From positions 1 to 39,076 of the IMG/VR virus record IMGVR_UViG_3300010389_000045: a DNA stretch of 39,076 nt. One strand, 5' to 3'. This DNA is from a virus. Each line of letters begins with the position of its first letter. The first letter of the stretch is position 1. Shown here one piece after another: positions 16,409-25,715 of the stretch. The translations under genes were made by a program, and so were the position numbers. A model generated the notes under the pieces. That model ran no database searches. It was not told the origin of the DNA and saw nothing but the letters and a program-made list of their open reading frames with translations.

Positions 16409-19400
16409 ATGAGCGACACCGAACCTTCGGGGCAAAATCTGGAACAGCTGTTCGGACCTGACGGCATTGATAAGATCCTTCAGCAAGAGGGAACGCTCGA
16501 TCCTTTTGAGGTTCGTGCTCCTACAGGCGGCGCTGCGGGCACGGTTGTTCCGCAGCCGTCTGGAGGCGCTGCGGAACAGATCGAACAGTATTACGGCGGC
16601 CTTGGTGGCCTTGGCGGTGCGACTCTAACTTCTGAGCAGCAAGAGCAGCTATTTGCTGTGCTGTCTCGTGACAACGCTGTCGACGCTGCTTACGAAGCCA
16701 TGCCTGCGTGGGCCAAGGGCCTGCAGGCGCTGTCTCCCGTCATTGAAGTTCTTGATGCTGGTCGCGCTCTTGTCACGTCGGCGTACAAAGAGTACGGCGA
16801 CATTTTCATGGACGGCGAGCAGGCGTCTTGGTCTGAGTTCAAAGAACAGTTTGATCGCAACATTGGCGGTGGCGAACTAGTCCAGGCTTGGTTCCCTGGG
16901 TTGGGTGAGGTTGAAGTCCTTGGCTACAAGCCTTTGGACAACATCGCTGGTTTCGTTTTTGAAGTTGGCCTTGACCCGTTGTCGTACCTGACTCTTGGTG
17001 CCGCTAACGGCGCCCGCATGGGTTTGGCAGGCGGCGTAAAACTGGCGATGCAAACTGGCGACGTTGCTTTGGCTCGCCAGATTTACACCAAAGGCTTGAA
17101 GTCTTTGACCCCTGATCAGCTGAGAAGGCTGAATAACAACGGCATCGCTCAGGGGTTCATCAAGCAGGGCGAAGAGATCAACACTGGTTTGCAGATGATC
17201 GTGCCTGGCACTGGTGCTGTTGCTCAGAAGTTGACGTTGGGCAGGGTGCGGCAGCGCACGATTACTCTTGCTAGCCGCAACAACGTGTTCCGCAAGGCGA
17301 TTCCTAGCATTCGGCCTGTCACTATGCGGATCGGCAACATTCTGACGCCGCTTCGTGGCGGCGACCGTCGCATTATTCGTCGGCTTCTACGTGACGAAGA
17401 TTTCTTGATCAACCAGGCGTCGTTGGCTACTGACGCAAAGCATGTCTTTACGAAGCTGGACGAAGCTGGCAAAGCAATGCCAATGAGTCCTGACGAGTTG
17501 TGGGGAGCAGCTTGGACTTCGTTGAACGGCAGCAATCTGTCTCGTGGTGTAGAAACCGCAGTTGAAAACTCGTTGTTGAAAAGTTGGGATCAGCTTCGAA
17601 GCAAGCTGATCAAGGCTGGTATTACTGGCCAGCAAGCGTATGACGCTTTGGGCCGCAGCCAGCCTGTTGACGGCATGGATCAGCAGTTGTTTGACGAACT
17701 CAAGCAGTTTGCTGATTTTGTTGCCGACACAGCCAATGAGTCTGCTGGTATCGAGTACATCCTGAAGCGTGCTGACTGGCAGCCTGCAGTTGTTACTGCT
17801 GAGTACTCACAGTACTTGACTTACTCACGCACTCGTGGCGTCAAGTTCGACAAGGCCAGTTTCGAACGGAAGGCCAACATTGTTGCTGGCGAGAACTTCA
17901 TGGGCGAGCGGCTTGTTACCGCTGAACAAGACGCTGTTATTCGGGGAGCCGAAGTCGGTCGCACGCCACGGCAGCAGGCTATTGACATTCTTGAAGAACA
18001 TGCTGCCGCATACGGCGGGCGTGATGTACTCAAGTGGTTTAGCGACGACTTGTTTGAAGCGATGCCTACTCATTTGCGTCGGGTTGCCCGTCGCACTGGC
18101 AACGTTTGGCTTGAGCAGTACCTGATCAGGAACGGCGTTGCCATTGACCGCACTAAGACTGTTGTCGATCGTGCAGGCGAAGCTGCTTACTTGATTGCAA
18201 AGCGCGAGTTGCACAAGGCTGACGAACTTGTTGCGAACCAGACGGCTAAGAACGCTAAAGCTCAGCAGTTGGCTGCCGACGCTACTGCCGCTGAGAAGCA
18301 GGCAGCGGTTGACTTTGAGCAGTCTCAGCGTGACCTGGCAAACGCTGTCGGGCTGGACCCTGTCGACATTCCGCAAGTCTCGATTCTTTTCCAGATCGGT
18401 GAAGAGCTAGACGAGTTGGCCGACGAGGCTGCGTCTGCTCTTGCTAGGTATCTCGATACGTCTTCTGATGTGAACAGGCTGAAAGCGCTAGACGAGGCGT
18501 TGGAAGCTGCGTTGGCTCGTGAAAAGACGTTGGGTTTGGAAGTCCGACAAGTCGAAGAGGCCAGCAGGGCAGTCAAGCAGAAGATTGCTGACCTGTACGA
18601 ACGGGGCAGTCTGAAGGCTGAAGAGTTCGACAAGGGTGTAGACGACACTCTTGAAGCGTTGGAAGAGATTCGCCGTATTGAGCAGGATCTGACTGATCTG
18701 CACGTGATCAAGGGTCAGCTAGACGCTGACATTTTGGCTCGTGCAGGTGACCAGCGAGATTTGCGTCTGGCTTTGGCTCGTTCGAATGCGTTTATCGACG
18801 AGACGGAGAAGCGGGTTCGTGTCTTTGAGTACATTCTTGAACAAATCAGGTTCCGTGATTCGCACTTCAAGCATCTGAGTGGCCAGTCAAACTTCATTCC
18901 GAAGTTTCGTCTACAGGGGGCTGCTTCGTGGCAGACACCTGGCAAGCGGCCCAGCATTGCTGATGCTTATGACAACAAGGGTCTGATTAGTCCGACTACG
19001 GGCAACGTTGAGACGACGTTGGACGACCTGAAGAACCCGTATTTTGTTGGGGCGACTGATGACGCCCCGCAGTACAACTTGAGCCTTGATTGGAACACGT
19101 ACAACGAAGACATCGAACCGTTCTTGCGGGCGATGGGGTTCGATGTTGATGCTGCTGATCCGAAGATTTTTCATCCTGACGGGGTCAGCATCAAGTACGA
19201 GGTGGTCAAGGCTGAGTCTGACAAGCTGAAGGGGATGTTGGCTGCTGAGCATCGCACGAGGCGTTCTTACATCAAGCTGATTGACGCAGGCAATCCTGAC
19301 GTTGAAGAGGGCGTTCAGTGGCTGCGCACGCAGGCACAGTTGTCTCGTCGGCTTGACCGTCTTGTGTCAGGTCTTGGCGCTGACATGATTGCTGATGAGG

Positions 19401-22400
19401 CAGAGGCTGTTCGTGCAGCAATCGAAGGGCTAATTGTTGCGAATAACGGCTACTTGGCTGTTGCTGGCCAGAACGTGTTTTATCACGGCGTGAACGCCGT
19501 GAACCCTCGGTTGGATCTGACGAAGACGTTTATTGATCCGTCGTTGCGGTCAACTGCAGAGTTGGACACGTTTGCTGGTGTTCACTTGGCTACGAACAGG
19601 TCGTTGGCTGAGCGGTTTGGTCGCATGCTGGATGGCGAGAACCCGCTTGTGGTGCAGGCCATGGCGGATTACACGAACAGGCGTGTGAAGTCTGGCTGGC
19701 AGGTTCAGGACTTTGAGTCGTTGCGGTACGACGACGAGTTCATTCGGTTCTTGTTGAACCGTGTGCCTCGGGGCGCTGACATTTGGGATCTGTCTTACCC
19801 TGACGCAGGCAAGCTTGCTGCGGTCAAGGTGCGTGCCAGCAACCCGAAGGTGTATGGCGCTTCGCTGGACAACTTTGTGAACGGCGAACTGCGTCGTGAC
19901 ATTCTTGGCAGCGTTGACGAGGTCGGGCCTGGTGGCCGTGCCCGTGGTTTGGGTCTGGCTGAGATGCAGACCGACATGGTGGACGCTGGGTTCCAGCAGG
20001 GCGTGTTCACGTTGGAGTACATGCAGCGGGCGGGTGTGCCGCACGCTGAACAGATCGACATGCTGGTGCGTGGCGTGGACGAGACGGGCGGTGTAGTCGC
20101 CCCTGAAATGACGTTCTCTGACGCTGTGCTGCAAGTGGTTTTGCGTGAGGCGGATGGCGATCATTGGGACTCGTTCATGCAAGCGTTGGATGGCGTTCCT
20201 GACTTGGCCAGGTTCTCTGACAACTGGGATCTGGAATCGCCTGACGGCATTGCGGAGATGTTGTCTTACGCTCGGGCGTTGGATGTCGAGCTTGACGGTG
20301 AGGTTTGGGATGCGTTGATGGCGATGCAGCCTGAACGTGGGCAGCGCACGTTGCTGAGTGTGGCTCAGCAACGTCTTGATCTTCTTGATGATGCGGCTAC
20401 ACGGGCGCTGGATGACGGGCTGGACCCGTTGTCTCGGGCAGCGATGACGAAAGAGCAGGCGTTGGCTGGCAATGTCGGCGGGTTCTTCGACGATTACGTG
20501 TATCGCCTGTCCAGCAATCACCTGTATCAGGGCGGCGAGATTGGCAGCGACGAAGCTGGCCGTGTGATGGAGTTGGTGCAGCAGGCGTACATTCGTCAGC
20601 TGCGTCGTGAGGGCTATGACTCTGTTGCGTATGGCATGCGTGAAGAGGTCGGCAACTGGGCGGTGTCGCCGTTGCATCCTGCGCAGATTGAGCCTGTCAC
20701 GATGGCCGACTCGTTCGGCGCGTCTGGCATGTCTGAGTCAGAGATGGCTTGGAGGATGTGGGACGAGTCGCAGCAGGCCCAGTCGGAACTGTTGTTCGAT
20801 GGGCAACGCACGTTGGAAGATTTGTCGCCTGAAGAATTGGCCGAAAGGGAACTGGTTGAATATCTGCCTGATGGTGGCGTGACGTTTAACGGGCCTACGA
20901 CCGATTTCCAAGAAGGCTGGATGCGTTCTTTGCAGGAAGCGGCTGACAGCGCAGACAATCTTGCTTTGAGGCAAAACTATGAGCAGGCCCTGAGCGACTC
21001 GATCAACAGAGCGTTTGGTGGTTCTGATCGTGCTGATGATTTGTTGCAGCAAGACGCTGGTCGTTTGTCGTTTGCTGCTGCTGGAGAGAACCAGCTTGCT
21101 TGGAACGGTGTTCTTGATGAGCTTGCACCAGTGTTGCGTGAGACTTTGGAAACGGCTGACAACACGGCTAGGGAAGCGTTTGAGTTGGCTGGCGAGGCAC
21201 GTTCCGATTTGCTTTCTCGCCCCATGGGTCGGCAGACGCTGGGCGAAGCAGTCCAGCAGCCTGAGAATCTGCTCAACCCGAAGGTGTATCGAACGAACGA
21301 CGCGCCTGCGTTGCGTTCGGGCATCTGGTTCCGTGAGCACGTCGACAAGGTGCGGCAGACGATCGAACGGATGGAAGAGGCTCTAGATCAGTTCAGGTTG
21401 GCTCGTGGCGGACTGGCTGTTTCGGGCACTGACGAGGCTGGCCGTTTGGCTGCAGGTCTGGACGAGATGGAGCAGTACCTGTTGCAGCAGCTTGATGAGC
21501 TGTCTGGTTACGGTTTGCAGATTGATCGTCTTGCTCGGACGATGGAAGCGTCGTCGATTACCAGCATGTACGCCCGTTCGTCTGGCGAAGACTTGATTGC
21601 TTGGACTGACACGCTGGTGCGTGGCATTAGGGACCGCAAGACTCGTGCAGCTTGGAAGATGTACGACGAGGCGGCAGAGCTGTCTGACACTCTGCCGCAC
21701 ATGGACGCCTCGGTTGAGTCGGCGTCTCGTAATGCTGCAGCTAACCGAACCAAGATCCGTGCGTTGCGTGGCGAGATGCGTGACATGCAGGGCAGGATTG
21801 AGTGGCGTACAGAACAGGCCCAGATGGAAGAGATGGGTTTCCGTCAGCAGGCAGAAAACATTCGTGATGCTGCTGCGGAGCTGATTGTTCGCAACATTGA
21901 CAAGAATCGTGAAGACATTGCCCGTCTGGGCGCTGCTGCTGTAGAAGCCAACAACGCACGCAATAACTCGATCGTGGATTCGTTGCGTCTACAGGCTGAC
22001 GCTGCTCAGGCTGAGGCTGACTTGATTGCGGCGAAGGTTGATCGTGATGCGGTGGCAGCCAAGTTCTTTGCGATGAAAGCCCCTGAGCAAACTCAGGCTT
22101 TGCAGGAAGTCTTGGCGATGGGTTGGGTGCCGTATGGCACGAACTCTGCTTTGCCGAAGGACATTGCTGACGGGCTGATGCAGGTCAACGAGATCATGGG
22201 TCGTGGCTCTGACAACATCTTTGTTGCGGGCTTGGATTATGTCGTTGAGTTGATGAAGTCGTGGGGTATTGCTTCGCCTGGTTTCTTGATGCGTAACGGT
22301 TTGGGTGGCATTTTCAACAACGCTCTTGCGGGCGTTGACGTTGCGTCGTATCGCAGGTTCCAGAAGATGTACGCTCCTTTGTGGGGCCTTGGTTTCAAGA

Positions 22401-23590
22401 AGGGAGCTGTTCGTGAGGCTTTGAACGCGACGATGATGAGTCCTAGCCAGCAGGCGGATGCGTTTAGAAACTCGCAGCAAGCTCAGCGTGTCATCGCTCG
22501 TCAGGGCGATGAGGGTCAACGGATTGTTGATTCGTTGGCTCAAATGATCGAGATGGGTGTGTTGAACGGCGGCACGGTGCAGGAGCTTGGCACGTACCGC
22601 ATCCGTGATCAGGCCCTGCGTCACACGTTGAACCCGTTGAGCCGCAAGAACGCTGCTGTGTTGTTTGTCCGTCAGGGCAACGCTCACATGGAGAACTTGT
22701 TGCGTGGTTCGTTGGCGTTGGATGTGTTGTCCAAGGGCGGGTCGATGGAAGAAGCTGTCGAAGCCGTGTTCAAGTACCACTTCGACTATGACGATCTGTC
22801 TGGTGTTGAGAAGGGCATCATCCGACGGATGATTCCGTTCTACACGTGGTCACGCAAGAACCTGCCGTTGCAGCTTGAGTCGATGATTGCCAAGCCCAAG
22901 GTTTACAACCGCATGTTCCGTTTCAAGGCTGAGATGGAACGTGAGCAGGAAACTGAGATTGCTTTGCCGAAGTGGATGGACGACAGGTTCAACATTCGCA
23001 TGCCGTTCTCGTGGGGTGGGAACCCTGTTGTTTGGTCGCCTGATTTGCCGTTTAACGAGATCAACAGGATGTCGTTCTTGGTTGATGCGGTGGCGAACAG
23101 GGATCCTGTTGGCGCCGTGTTCCAGCATCCGAACAGCCCAACTGTGCAGTTCTTGGAGATGGCTAACCCGTTGATCAAGACGAGTGCGGAAGGCGCTTTC
23201 GGGCAGTCTGTGTTCTTTGGGTCTAGCTACGATCGGACGTTGGAACCGATGCCTGAGGCTTGGTCCGAAACGTTGGGTCAGGTGCCGTTTGTGTTGCCTG
23301 CGATGCACGCAGCAGGTTTGATCGAACGAGGCAAGTCAGGCACGTACTACACATCGCAGCAGCGAAACGCTCAGATCGAATCGTTCCTGCCTGTGTTGGG
23401 CAACCTGCGCAGGCTGTATCCGTTTGATGACTACGACGAGAAGACGAACCAGCGTTACGTCCAGAACTGGGTGAACTGGACGTTCGGTTTCGGTTTCAGA
23501 ACGATCACGCCTGAGCAGCAGTATTACAGGCAGCGAGAGCTGTTGTTAGACGAGCGAGAGCGGCTGCGTGAGTGGCGCTTTGTGGAATAG
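16409..23590 (+). CDS. Giant polyvalent virion protein with ADP-ribosyltransferase-like region
   Basis: A 2393-residue protein, the largest in the window, last of the virion genes and probably ejected with the DNA. A glycine-rich N-terminus leads to long coiled coils (about 600-820). Residues about 1022-1427 resemble an ART-PolyVal ADP-ribosyltransferase: VFYHG (1023-1027), AGVHLATNRSLAERFG (from 1056), an AAVKVRASNPKVY strand, and GYDSVAYGMREE (from 1402) then a WAVSPLHPAQI ending; the last two parts are separated by a large insertion. More coiled coils lie at about 1500-1920. The C-terminus carries PGFLMRNGLGG (from 1957) and MIPFYTWSRKNLP (2141-2153), motifs of large actinophage virion proteins. 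No lysozyme motif is evident. ADP-ribosylation of a host target is inference. Confidence 0.8.
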   Translation: MSDTEPSGQNLEQLFGPDGIDKILQQEGTLDPFEVRAPTGGAAGTVVPQPSGGAAEQIEQYYGGLGGLGGATLTSEQQEQLFAVLSRDNAVDAAYEAMPAWAKGLQALSPVIEVLDAGRALVTSAYKEYGDIFMDGEQASWSEFKEQFDRNIGGGELVQAWFPGLGEVEVLGYKPLDNIAGFVFEVGLDPLSYLTLGAANGARMGLAGGVKLAMQTGDVALARQIYTKGLKSLTPDQLRRLNNNGIAQGFIKQGEEINTGLQMIVPGTGAVAQKLTLGRVRQRTITLASRNNVFRKAIPSIRPVTMRIGNILTPLRGGDRRIIRRLLRDEDFLINQASLATDAKHVFTKLDEAGKAMPMSPDELWGAAWTSLNGSNLSRGVETAVENSLLKSWDQLRSKLIKAGITGQQAYDALGRSQPVDGMDQQLFDELKQFADFVADTANESAGIEYILKRADWQPAVVTAEYSQYLTYSRTRGVKFDKASFERKANIVAGENFMGERLVTAEQDAVIRGAEVGRTPRQQAIDILEEHAAAYGGRDVLKWFSDDLFEAMPTHLRRVARRTGNVWLEQYLIRNGVAIDRTKTVVDRAGEAAYLIAKRELHKADELVANQTAKNAKAQQLAADATAAEKQAAVDFEQSQRDLANAVGLDPVDIPQVSILFQIGEELDELADEAASALARYLDTSSDVNRLKALDEALEAALAREKTLGLEVRQVEEASRAVKQKIADLYERGSLKAEEFDKGVDDTLEALEEIRRIEQDLTDLHVIKGQLDADILARAGDQRDLRLALARSNAFIDETEKRVRVFEYILEQIRFRDSHFKHLSGQSNFIPKFRLQGAASWQTPGKRPSIADAYDNKGLISPTTGNVETTLDDLKNPYFVGATDDAPQYNLSLDWNTYNEDIEPFLRAMGFDVDAADPKIFHPDGVSIKYEVVKAESDKLKGMLAAEHRTRRSYIKLIDAGNPDVEEGVQWLRTQAQLSRRLDRLVSGLGADMIADEAEAVRAAIEGLIVANNGYLAVAGQNVFYHGVNAVNPRLDLTKTFIDPSLRSTAELDTFAGVHLATNRSLAERFGRMLDGENPLVVQAMADYTNRRVKSGWQVQDFESLRYDDEFIRFLLNRVPRGADIWDLSYPDAGKLAAVKVRASNPKVYGASLDNFVNGELRRDILGSVDEVGPGGRARGLGLAEMQTDMVDAGFQQGVFTLEYMQRAGVPHAEQIDMLVRGVDETGGVVAPEMTFSDAVLQVVLREADGDHWDSFMQALDGVPDLARFSDNWDLESPDGIAEMLSYARALDVELDGEVWDALMAMQPERGQRTLLSVAQQRLDLLDDAATRALDDGLDPLSRAAMTKEQALAGNVGGFFDDYVYRLSSNHLYQGGEIGSDEAGRVMELVQQAYIRQLRREGYDSVAYGMREEVGNWAVSPLHPAQIEPVTMADSFGASGMSESEMAWRMWDESQQAQSELLFDGQRTLEDLSPEELAERELVEYLPDGGVTFNGPTTDFQEGWMRSLQEAADSADNLALRQNYEQALSDSINRAFGGSDRADDLLQQDAGRLSFAAAGENQLAWNGVLDELAPVLRETLETADNTAREAFELAGEARSDLLSRPMGRQTLGEAVQQPENLLNPKVYRTNDAPALRSGIWFREHVDKVRQTIERMEEALDQFRLARGGLAVSGTDEAGRLAAGLDEMEQYLLQQLDELSGYGLQIDRLARTMEASSITSMYARSSGEDLIAWTDTLVRGIRDRKTRAAWKMYDEAAELSDTLPHMDASVESASRNAAANRTKIRALRGEMRDMQGRIEWRTEQAQMEEMGFRQQAENIRDAAAELIVRNIDKNREDIARLGAAAVEANNARNNSIVDSLRLQADAAQAEADLIAAKVDRDAVAAKFFAMKAPEQTQALQEVLAMGWVPYGTNSALPKDIADGLMQVNEIMGRGSDNIFVAGLDYVVELMKSWGIASPGFLMRNGLGGIFNNALAGVDVASYRRFQKMYAPLWGLGFKKGAVREALNATMMSPSQQADAFRNSQQAQRVIARQGDEGQRIVDSLAQMIEMGVLNGGTVQELGTYRIRDQALRHTLNPLSRKNAAVLFVRQGNAHMENLLRGSLALDVLSKGGSMEEAVEAVFKYHFDYDDLSGVEKGIIRRMIPFYTWSRKNLPLQLESMIAKPKVYNRMFRFKAEMEREQETEIALPKWMDDRFNIRMPFSWGGNPVVWSPDLPFNEINRMSFLVDAVANRDPVGAVFQHPNSPTVQFLEMANPLIKTSAEGAFGQSVFFGSSYDRTLEPMPEAWSETLGQVPFVLPAMHAAGLIERGKSGTYYTSQQRNAQIESFLPVLGNLRRLYPFDDYDEKTNQRYVQNWVNWTFGFGFRTITPEQQYYRQRELLLDERERLREWRFVE

Positions 23591-23594
23591 GAGC

Positions 23595-23759
23595 ATGGAC
23601 GTGAGCAAACTGCGCACTGAACCTGTGTTGATCGCCAACCTGATCGTGGCTGTAGCCGCCATCATCGGGCTGGATCTGGACGGTGGCGAGTTGGCTGCCG
23701 CTATCGGCACGTTGGCCGCTACGACTGTCGCTGTGCGACGAGCCGTTACTCCCGTCTAG
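23595..23759 (+). CDS. Putative holin
   Basis: A 54-residue protein with a short polar start (MDVSKLRTEPVLIANL) followed by two hydrophobic stretches (about 11-26 and 32-46) and a basic VRRAVTPV end. This resembles short holin-type proteins of actinophages that begin near PVLI and end RxxVTPV. It would open the membrane for the amidase. TAGGAG sits just before ATG 23595, rather close; GTG 23601 is an alternative. Its stop codon overlaps that of the convergent gene in CTAG. Another membrane function is possible. Confidence 0.6.
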   Translation: MDVSKLRTEPVLIANLIVAVAAIIGLDLDGGELAAAIGTLAATTVAVRRAVTPV

Positions 23760-24199
23760 TCCCAGTCGCAGGTGCCGTCGTAGTTGATTTCCCACACCCA
23801 GGCGTTGTCTCGCAGGTAGATGATGTCTTCGATCTCGTCGGGTGTCAGGTCGAACTCGATTTCGTGCATCTCTGCTAGCTCAGGGTTTTCGATCAGATGA
23901 CGGGCCAGCGGTGCTGCCGCTGGCCGCATCATCTCTTCGATCGTTTGAGCGATCTGCATGATCGCCATCATGCCCATCGGGCACGGGTGGTCGTCTAGGT
24001 GCTTGAGGTGCATCCTCAGGGCTGCGATCCATGACGGTGGCCACCGCAGCACGGTGACCACGTAGCCGTCTTCGCTGATGTAGGCGCCTGACATGTCTGT
24101 GGGCACGACGGGCTGAGGGTCGGCGGGGGTGTTGCAGATGTCGACACCCATCTGGTGCAGCATCTGCAGCCATTTCTCAGTCTCGTCGTTGCCGCTCAC
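23756..24199 (-). CDS. Unknown protein, last gene of the minus-strand block
   Basis: A 147-residue acidic protein with several tryptophans, a methionine-rich helical middle (PMGMMAIMQIAQTIEEMM) and a C-terminal acidic part. No known motif is recognised. It starts with GTG whose last bases overlap the previous stop (GTGA), and its stop shares CTAG with the plus-strand holin-like gene. It is at the far end of the early/middle operon. Confidence 0.65.
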   Translation of the reverse strand: MSGNDETEKWLQMLHQMGVDICNTPADPQPVVPTDMSGAYISEDGYVVTVLRWPPSWIAALRMHLKHLDDHPCPMGMMAIMQIAQTIEEMMRPAAAPLARHLIENPELAEMHEIEFDLTPDEIEDIIYLRDNAWVWEINYDGTCDWD

Positions 24200-24492
24200 G
24201 TCGTCTCAGTCTCGATGTACTCAAACAGGTCTTGCATGTTGTCGTCGTCGAAGATGAGCCAGTCGCCTTCGATTGTTTGAACCAGCCAGTCGGTTGGTTC
24301 AATGTCGAACACTCCGCCGTAGATGAACAGGGTTGCTGTGTTATTGCGGACTTCGTCTTGTTCGTAGTCGGGCGGCATTTCGTCATCAAGAACCCAGTCT
24401 TGTAGGCGTTGTGCGCCGTACACGGTGCCGTCGTATTGGACAGCTGCGGCGGTGCAGCCGAGTCCTTCGAAATATCCCATGGCTGAGGTCAT
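24196..24492 (-). CDS. Unknown acidic protein
   Basis: A 98-residue protein with strong acidic bias and many aromatic residues, ending DLFEYIETETT. Its composition and likely beta structure (GTVYGAQRLQDWVLDD, DWLIFDDDN) recall small DNA-mimic or inhibitor proteins, but nothing specific supports that. AAGGAGACGG precedes the ATG, which overlaps the stop of the sigma-4-like gene as ATGA. Confidence 0.65.
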   Translation of the reverse strand: MTSAMGYFEGLGCTAAAVQYDGTVYGAQRLQDWVLDDEMPPDYEQDEVRNNTATLFIYGGVFDIEPTDWLVQTIEGDWLIFDDDNMQDLFEYIETETT

Positions 24493-25031
24493 TCCGTCTC
24501 CTTGACTGTGTGTCGTTCTAAGTATTCGGCCACTTCGGGCACATCTTCTAGCACGGTTCGGAGCTTGTCCAAACCTCGTGCGACGGTCAGGTAACAGGTG
24601 CTGCGGGGCAGCTTCATTCGTCGGGCTACGGTGTCGTAGGTGTCTTGGCCGAGAACGATCGAAACAAGCGCTTCGGCTTCTCTTGCAGTCAATGTCTCCT
24701 CTATGGCGTCTAGGAGCGCCTCTCGTAGCTCGTGGAGCTTTTCGGCAGTGTACCCACCCAGAGGGTGGTGAGGAGCCTGCATGAGCCTCTCAGTGGCTGT
24801 AAGGACACGTTCGTCGTATCCAAGCACATCAATCAGGTCTGAAGAGATCTCCCGAGGGCCACGCCAGCGGCGGATGCCGTCGGCGTCCTGCTTCGAATCC
24901 CGCATAAACGGGCGTTTAGGTTCTGCTGGTAGTCCTTCGGCCAAGAGTATCCGCTCCCATTTCTCCTGCAGCGCAGCACGGTCCTCAACGGAAGGTTGGG
25001 TGCGTCTACGCCTCGGTTGTGATTGACCCAT
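24489..25031 (-). CDS. Sigma region 4-like helix-turn-helix protein
   Basis: A 180-residue protein with a basic N-terminus (QPRRRRTQ). Residues about 113-158 (LTAREAEALVSIVLGQDTYDTVARRMKLP then STCYLTVARGLDKLR) have the layout of sigma-70 region 4 or a LuxR/terminase-type HTH: helix, turn with a small residue, recognition helix. No region 2 is present, so it is not a full sigma factor. It could redirect host RNA polymerase or regulate phage promoters. The start overlaps the upstream nuclease gene by 26 bases. Confidence 0.7.
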   Translation of the reverse strand: MGQSQPRRRRTQPSVEDRAALQEKWERILLAEGLPAEPKRPFMRDSKQDADGIRRWRGPREISSDLIDVLGYDERVLTATERLMQAPHHPLGGYTAEKLHELREALLDAIEETLTAREAEALVSIVLGQDTYDTVARRMKLPRSTCYLTVARGLDKLRTVLEDVPEVAEYLERHTVKETE

Positions 25032-25497
25032 GGGTTTCGCCTAGCTCTGCCAGAAGGTCGGCAGGGAAAGCCCAGTATGGCTTGGGAGGGTCGTCGTTGA
25101 ATTGATCCTTCTGGATCCGCTTGTCTCTGTCCGAAAGCACTTGGTGCAGATTGTCGAACGGCACGACGATGCACCGTTCGTTGTGTTGGTCGTAGAAGAA
25201 CAGTTCGACGGGATGCAGCTTGTGCCACGAGATCAACGATGCCCAGTCGGCAAGCTTGATCTTGCCTAGCTGGTCCCGCCCGAACCCTTTGCACTCTACG
25301 AGGCTGGCGCTGGTGAGAAAGTCAGGGGTGTGGCGGATGAACTTGGGCAGCATCGACATCCGCAGGGGCGGTCGGTCTAGCCCGTATCGCACCCACCCTC
25401 GGTCGTTGCTGTCGAGCCAGGCCACGCACTGCGCTTCAGCAGCGTCCCCCATGGCCGTGTACCTGTTACTCCACGACTGGTCCCTGAATGCCCCCAT
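25006..25497 (-). CDS. PD-(D/E)xK-type endonuclease
   Basis: A 163-residue protein with the core of a PD-(D/E)xK nuclease: E21 in GDAAEAQ, D59 in TPDF and E68-C-K70 in LVECKG. The spacing resembles Holliday-junction resolvase or VRR-like nucleases that cut branched or damaged DNA. ATG 25497 is preferred because it overlaps the preceding stop (TGATG); a TTG seven codons upstream is the alternative. A role in recombination or host DNA degradation is likely; the RusA gene nearby would make it a second nuclease for branched DNA. Confidence 0.75.
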   Translation of the reverse strand: MGAFRDQSWSNRYTAMGDAAEAQCVAWLDSNDRGWVRYGLDRPPLRMSMLPKFIRHTPDFLTSASLVECKGFGRDQLGKIKLADWASLISWHKLHPVELFFYDQHNERCIVVPFDNLHQVLSDRDKRIQKDQFNDDPPKPYWAFPADLLAELGETHGSITTEA

Positions 25498-25715
25498 CAG
25501 TCCAGCTTCTTTCTCCAATAGATCCAGTTGCCGCTAGCGGCAAACGGCTCGTAGCCGTCGGCTGCGAGGTTCTTCCACTGCAACTGTTCTTCGAACTGGC
25601 GCCGTTTGATGTCCCACGCAGGCTGCGGTTCAGGCGGCGGGGGCGGTGGCGTAGGCGCCACCGCTTTCTTCGTCGCCTTCTTCGCTGCCTTCTTGGTCGG
25701 CTTCTTCGGTTCCAT
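25497..25715 (-). CDS. Small protein with histone H1-like lysine/alanine/proline tail
   Basis: A 72-residue protein. Residues 1-20 are PKKPTKKAAKKATKKA, like the tails of histone H1 and bacterial HU-like proteins, followed by a run of prolines (22-30) and a compact aromatic part (WDIKRRQFEEQLQWKNL to NWIYWRKKLD). The tail should bind nucleic acid non-specifically. The start overlaps the previous stop as TAATG, so the longer in-frame extension upstream is rejected. Function is unknown. Confidence 0.7.
   Translation of the reverse strand: MEPKKPTKKAAKKATKKAVAPTPPPPPPEPQPAWDIKRRQFEEQLQWKNLAADGYEPFAASGNWIYWRKKLD

Noticed and set aside
19550-20677. 375-codon minus-strand ORF in the giant virion gene
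   Set aside because: Shadow of the sense frame; arginine/histidine/glutamine-rich with no domain.
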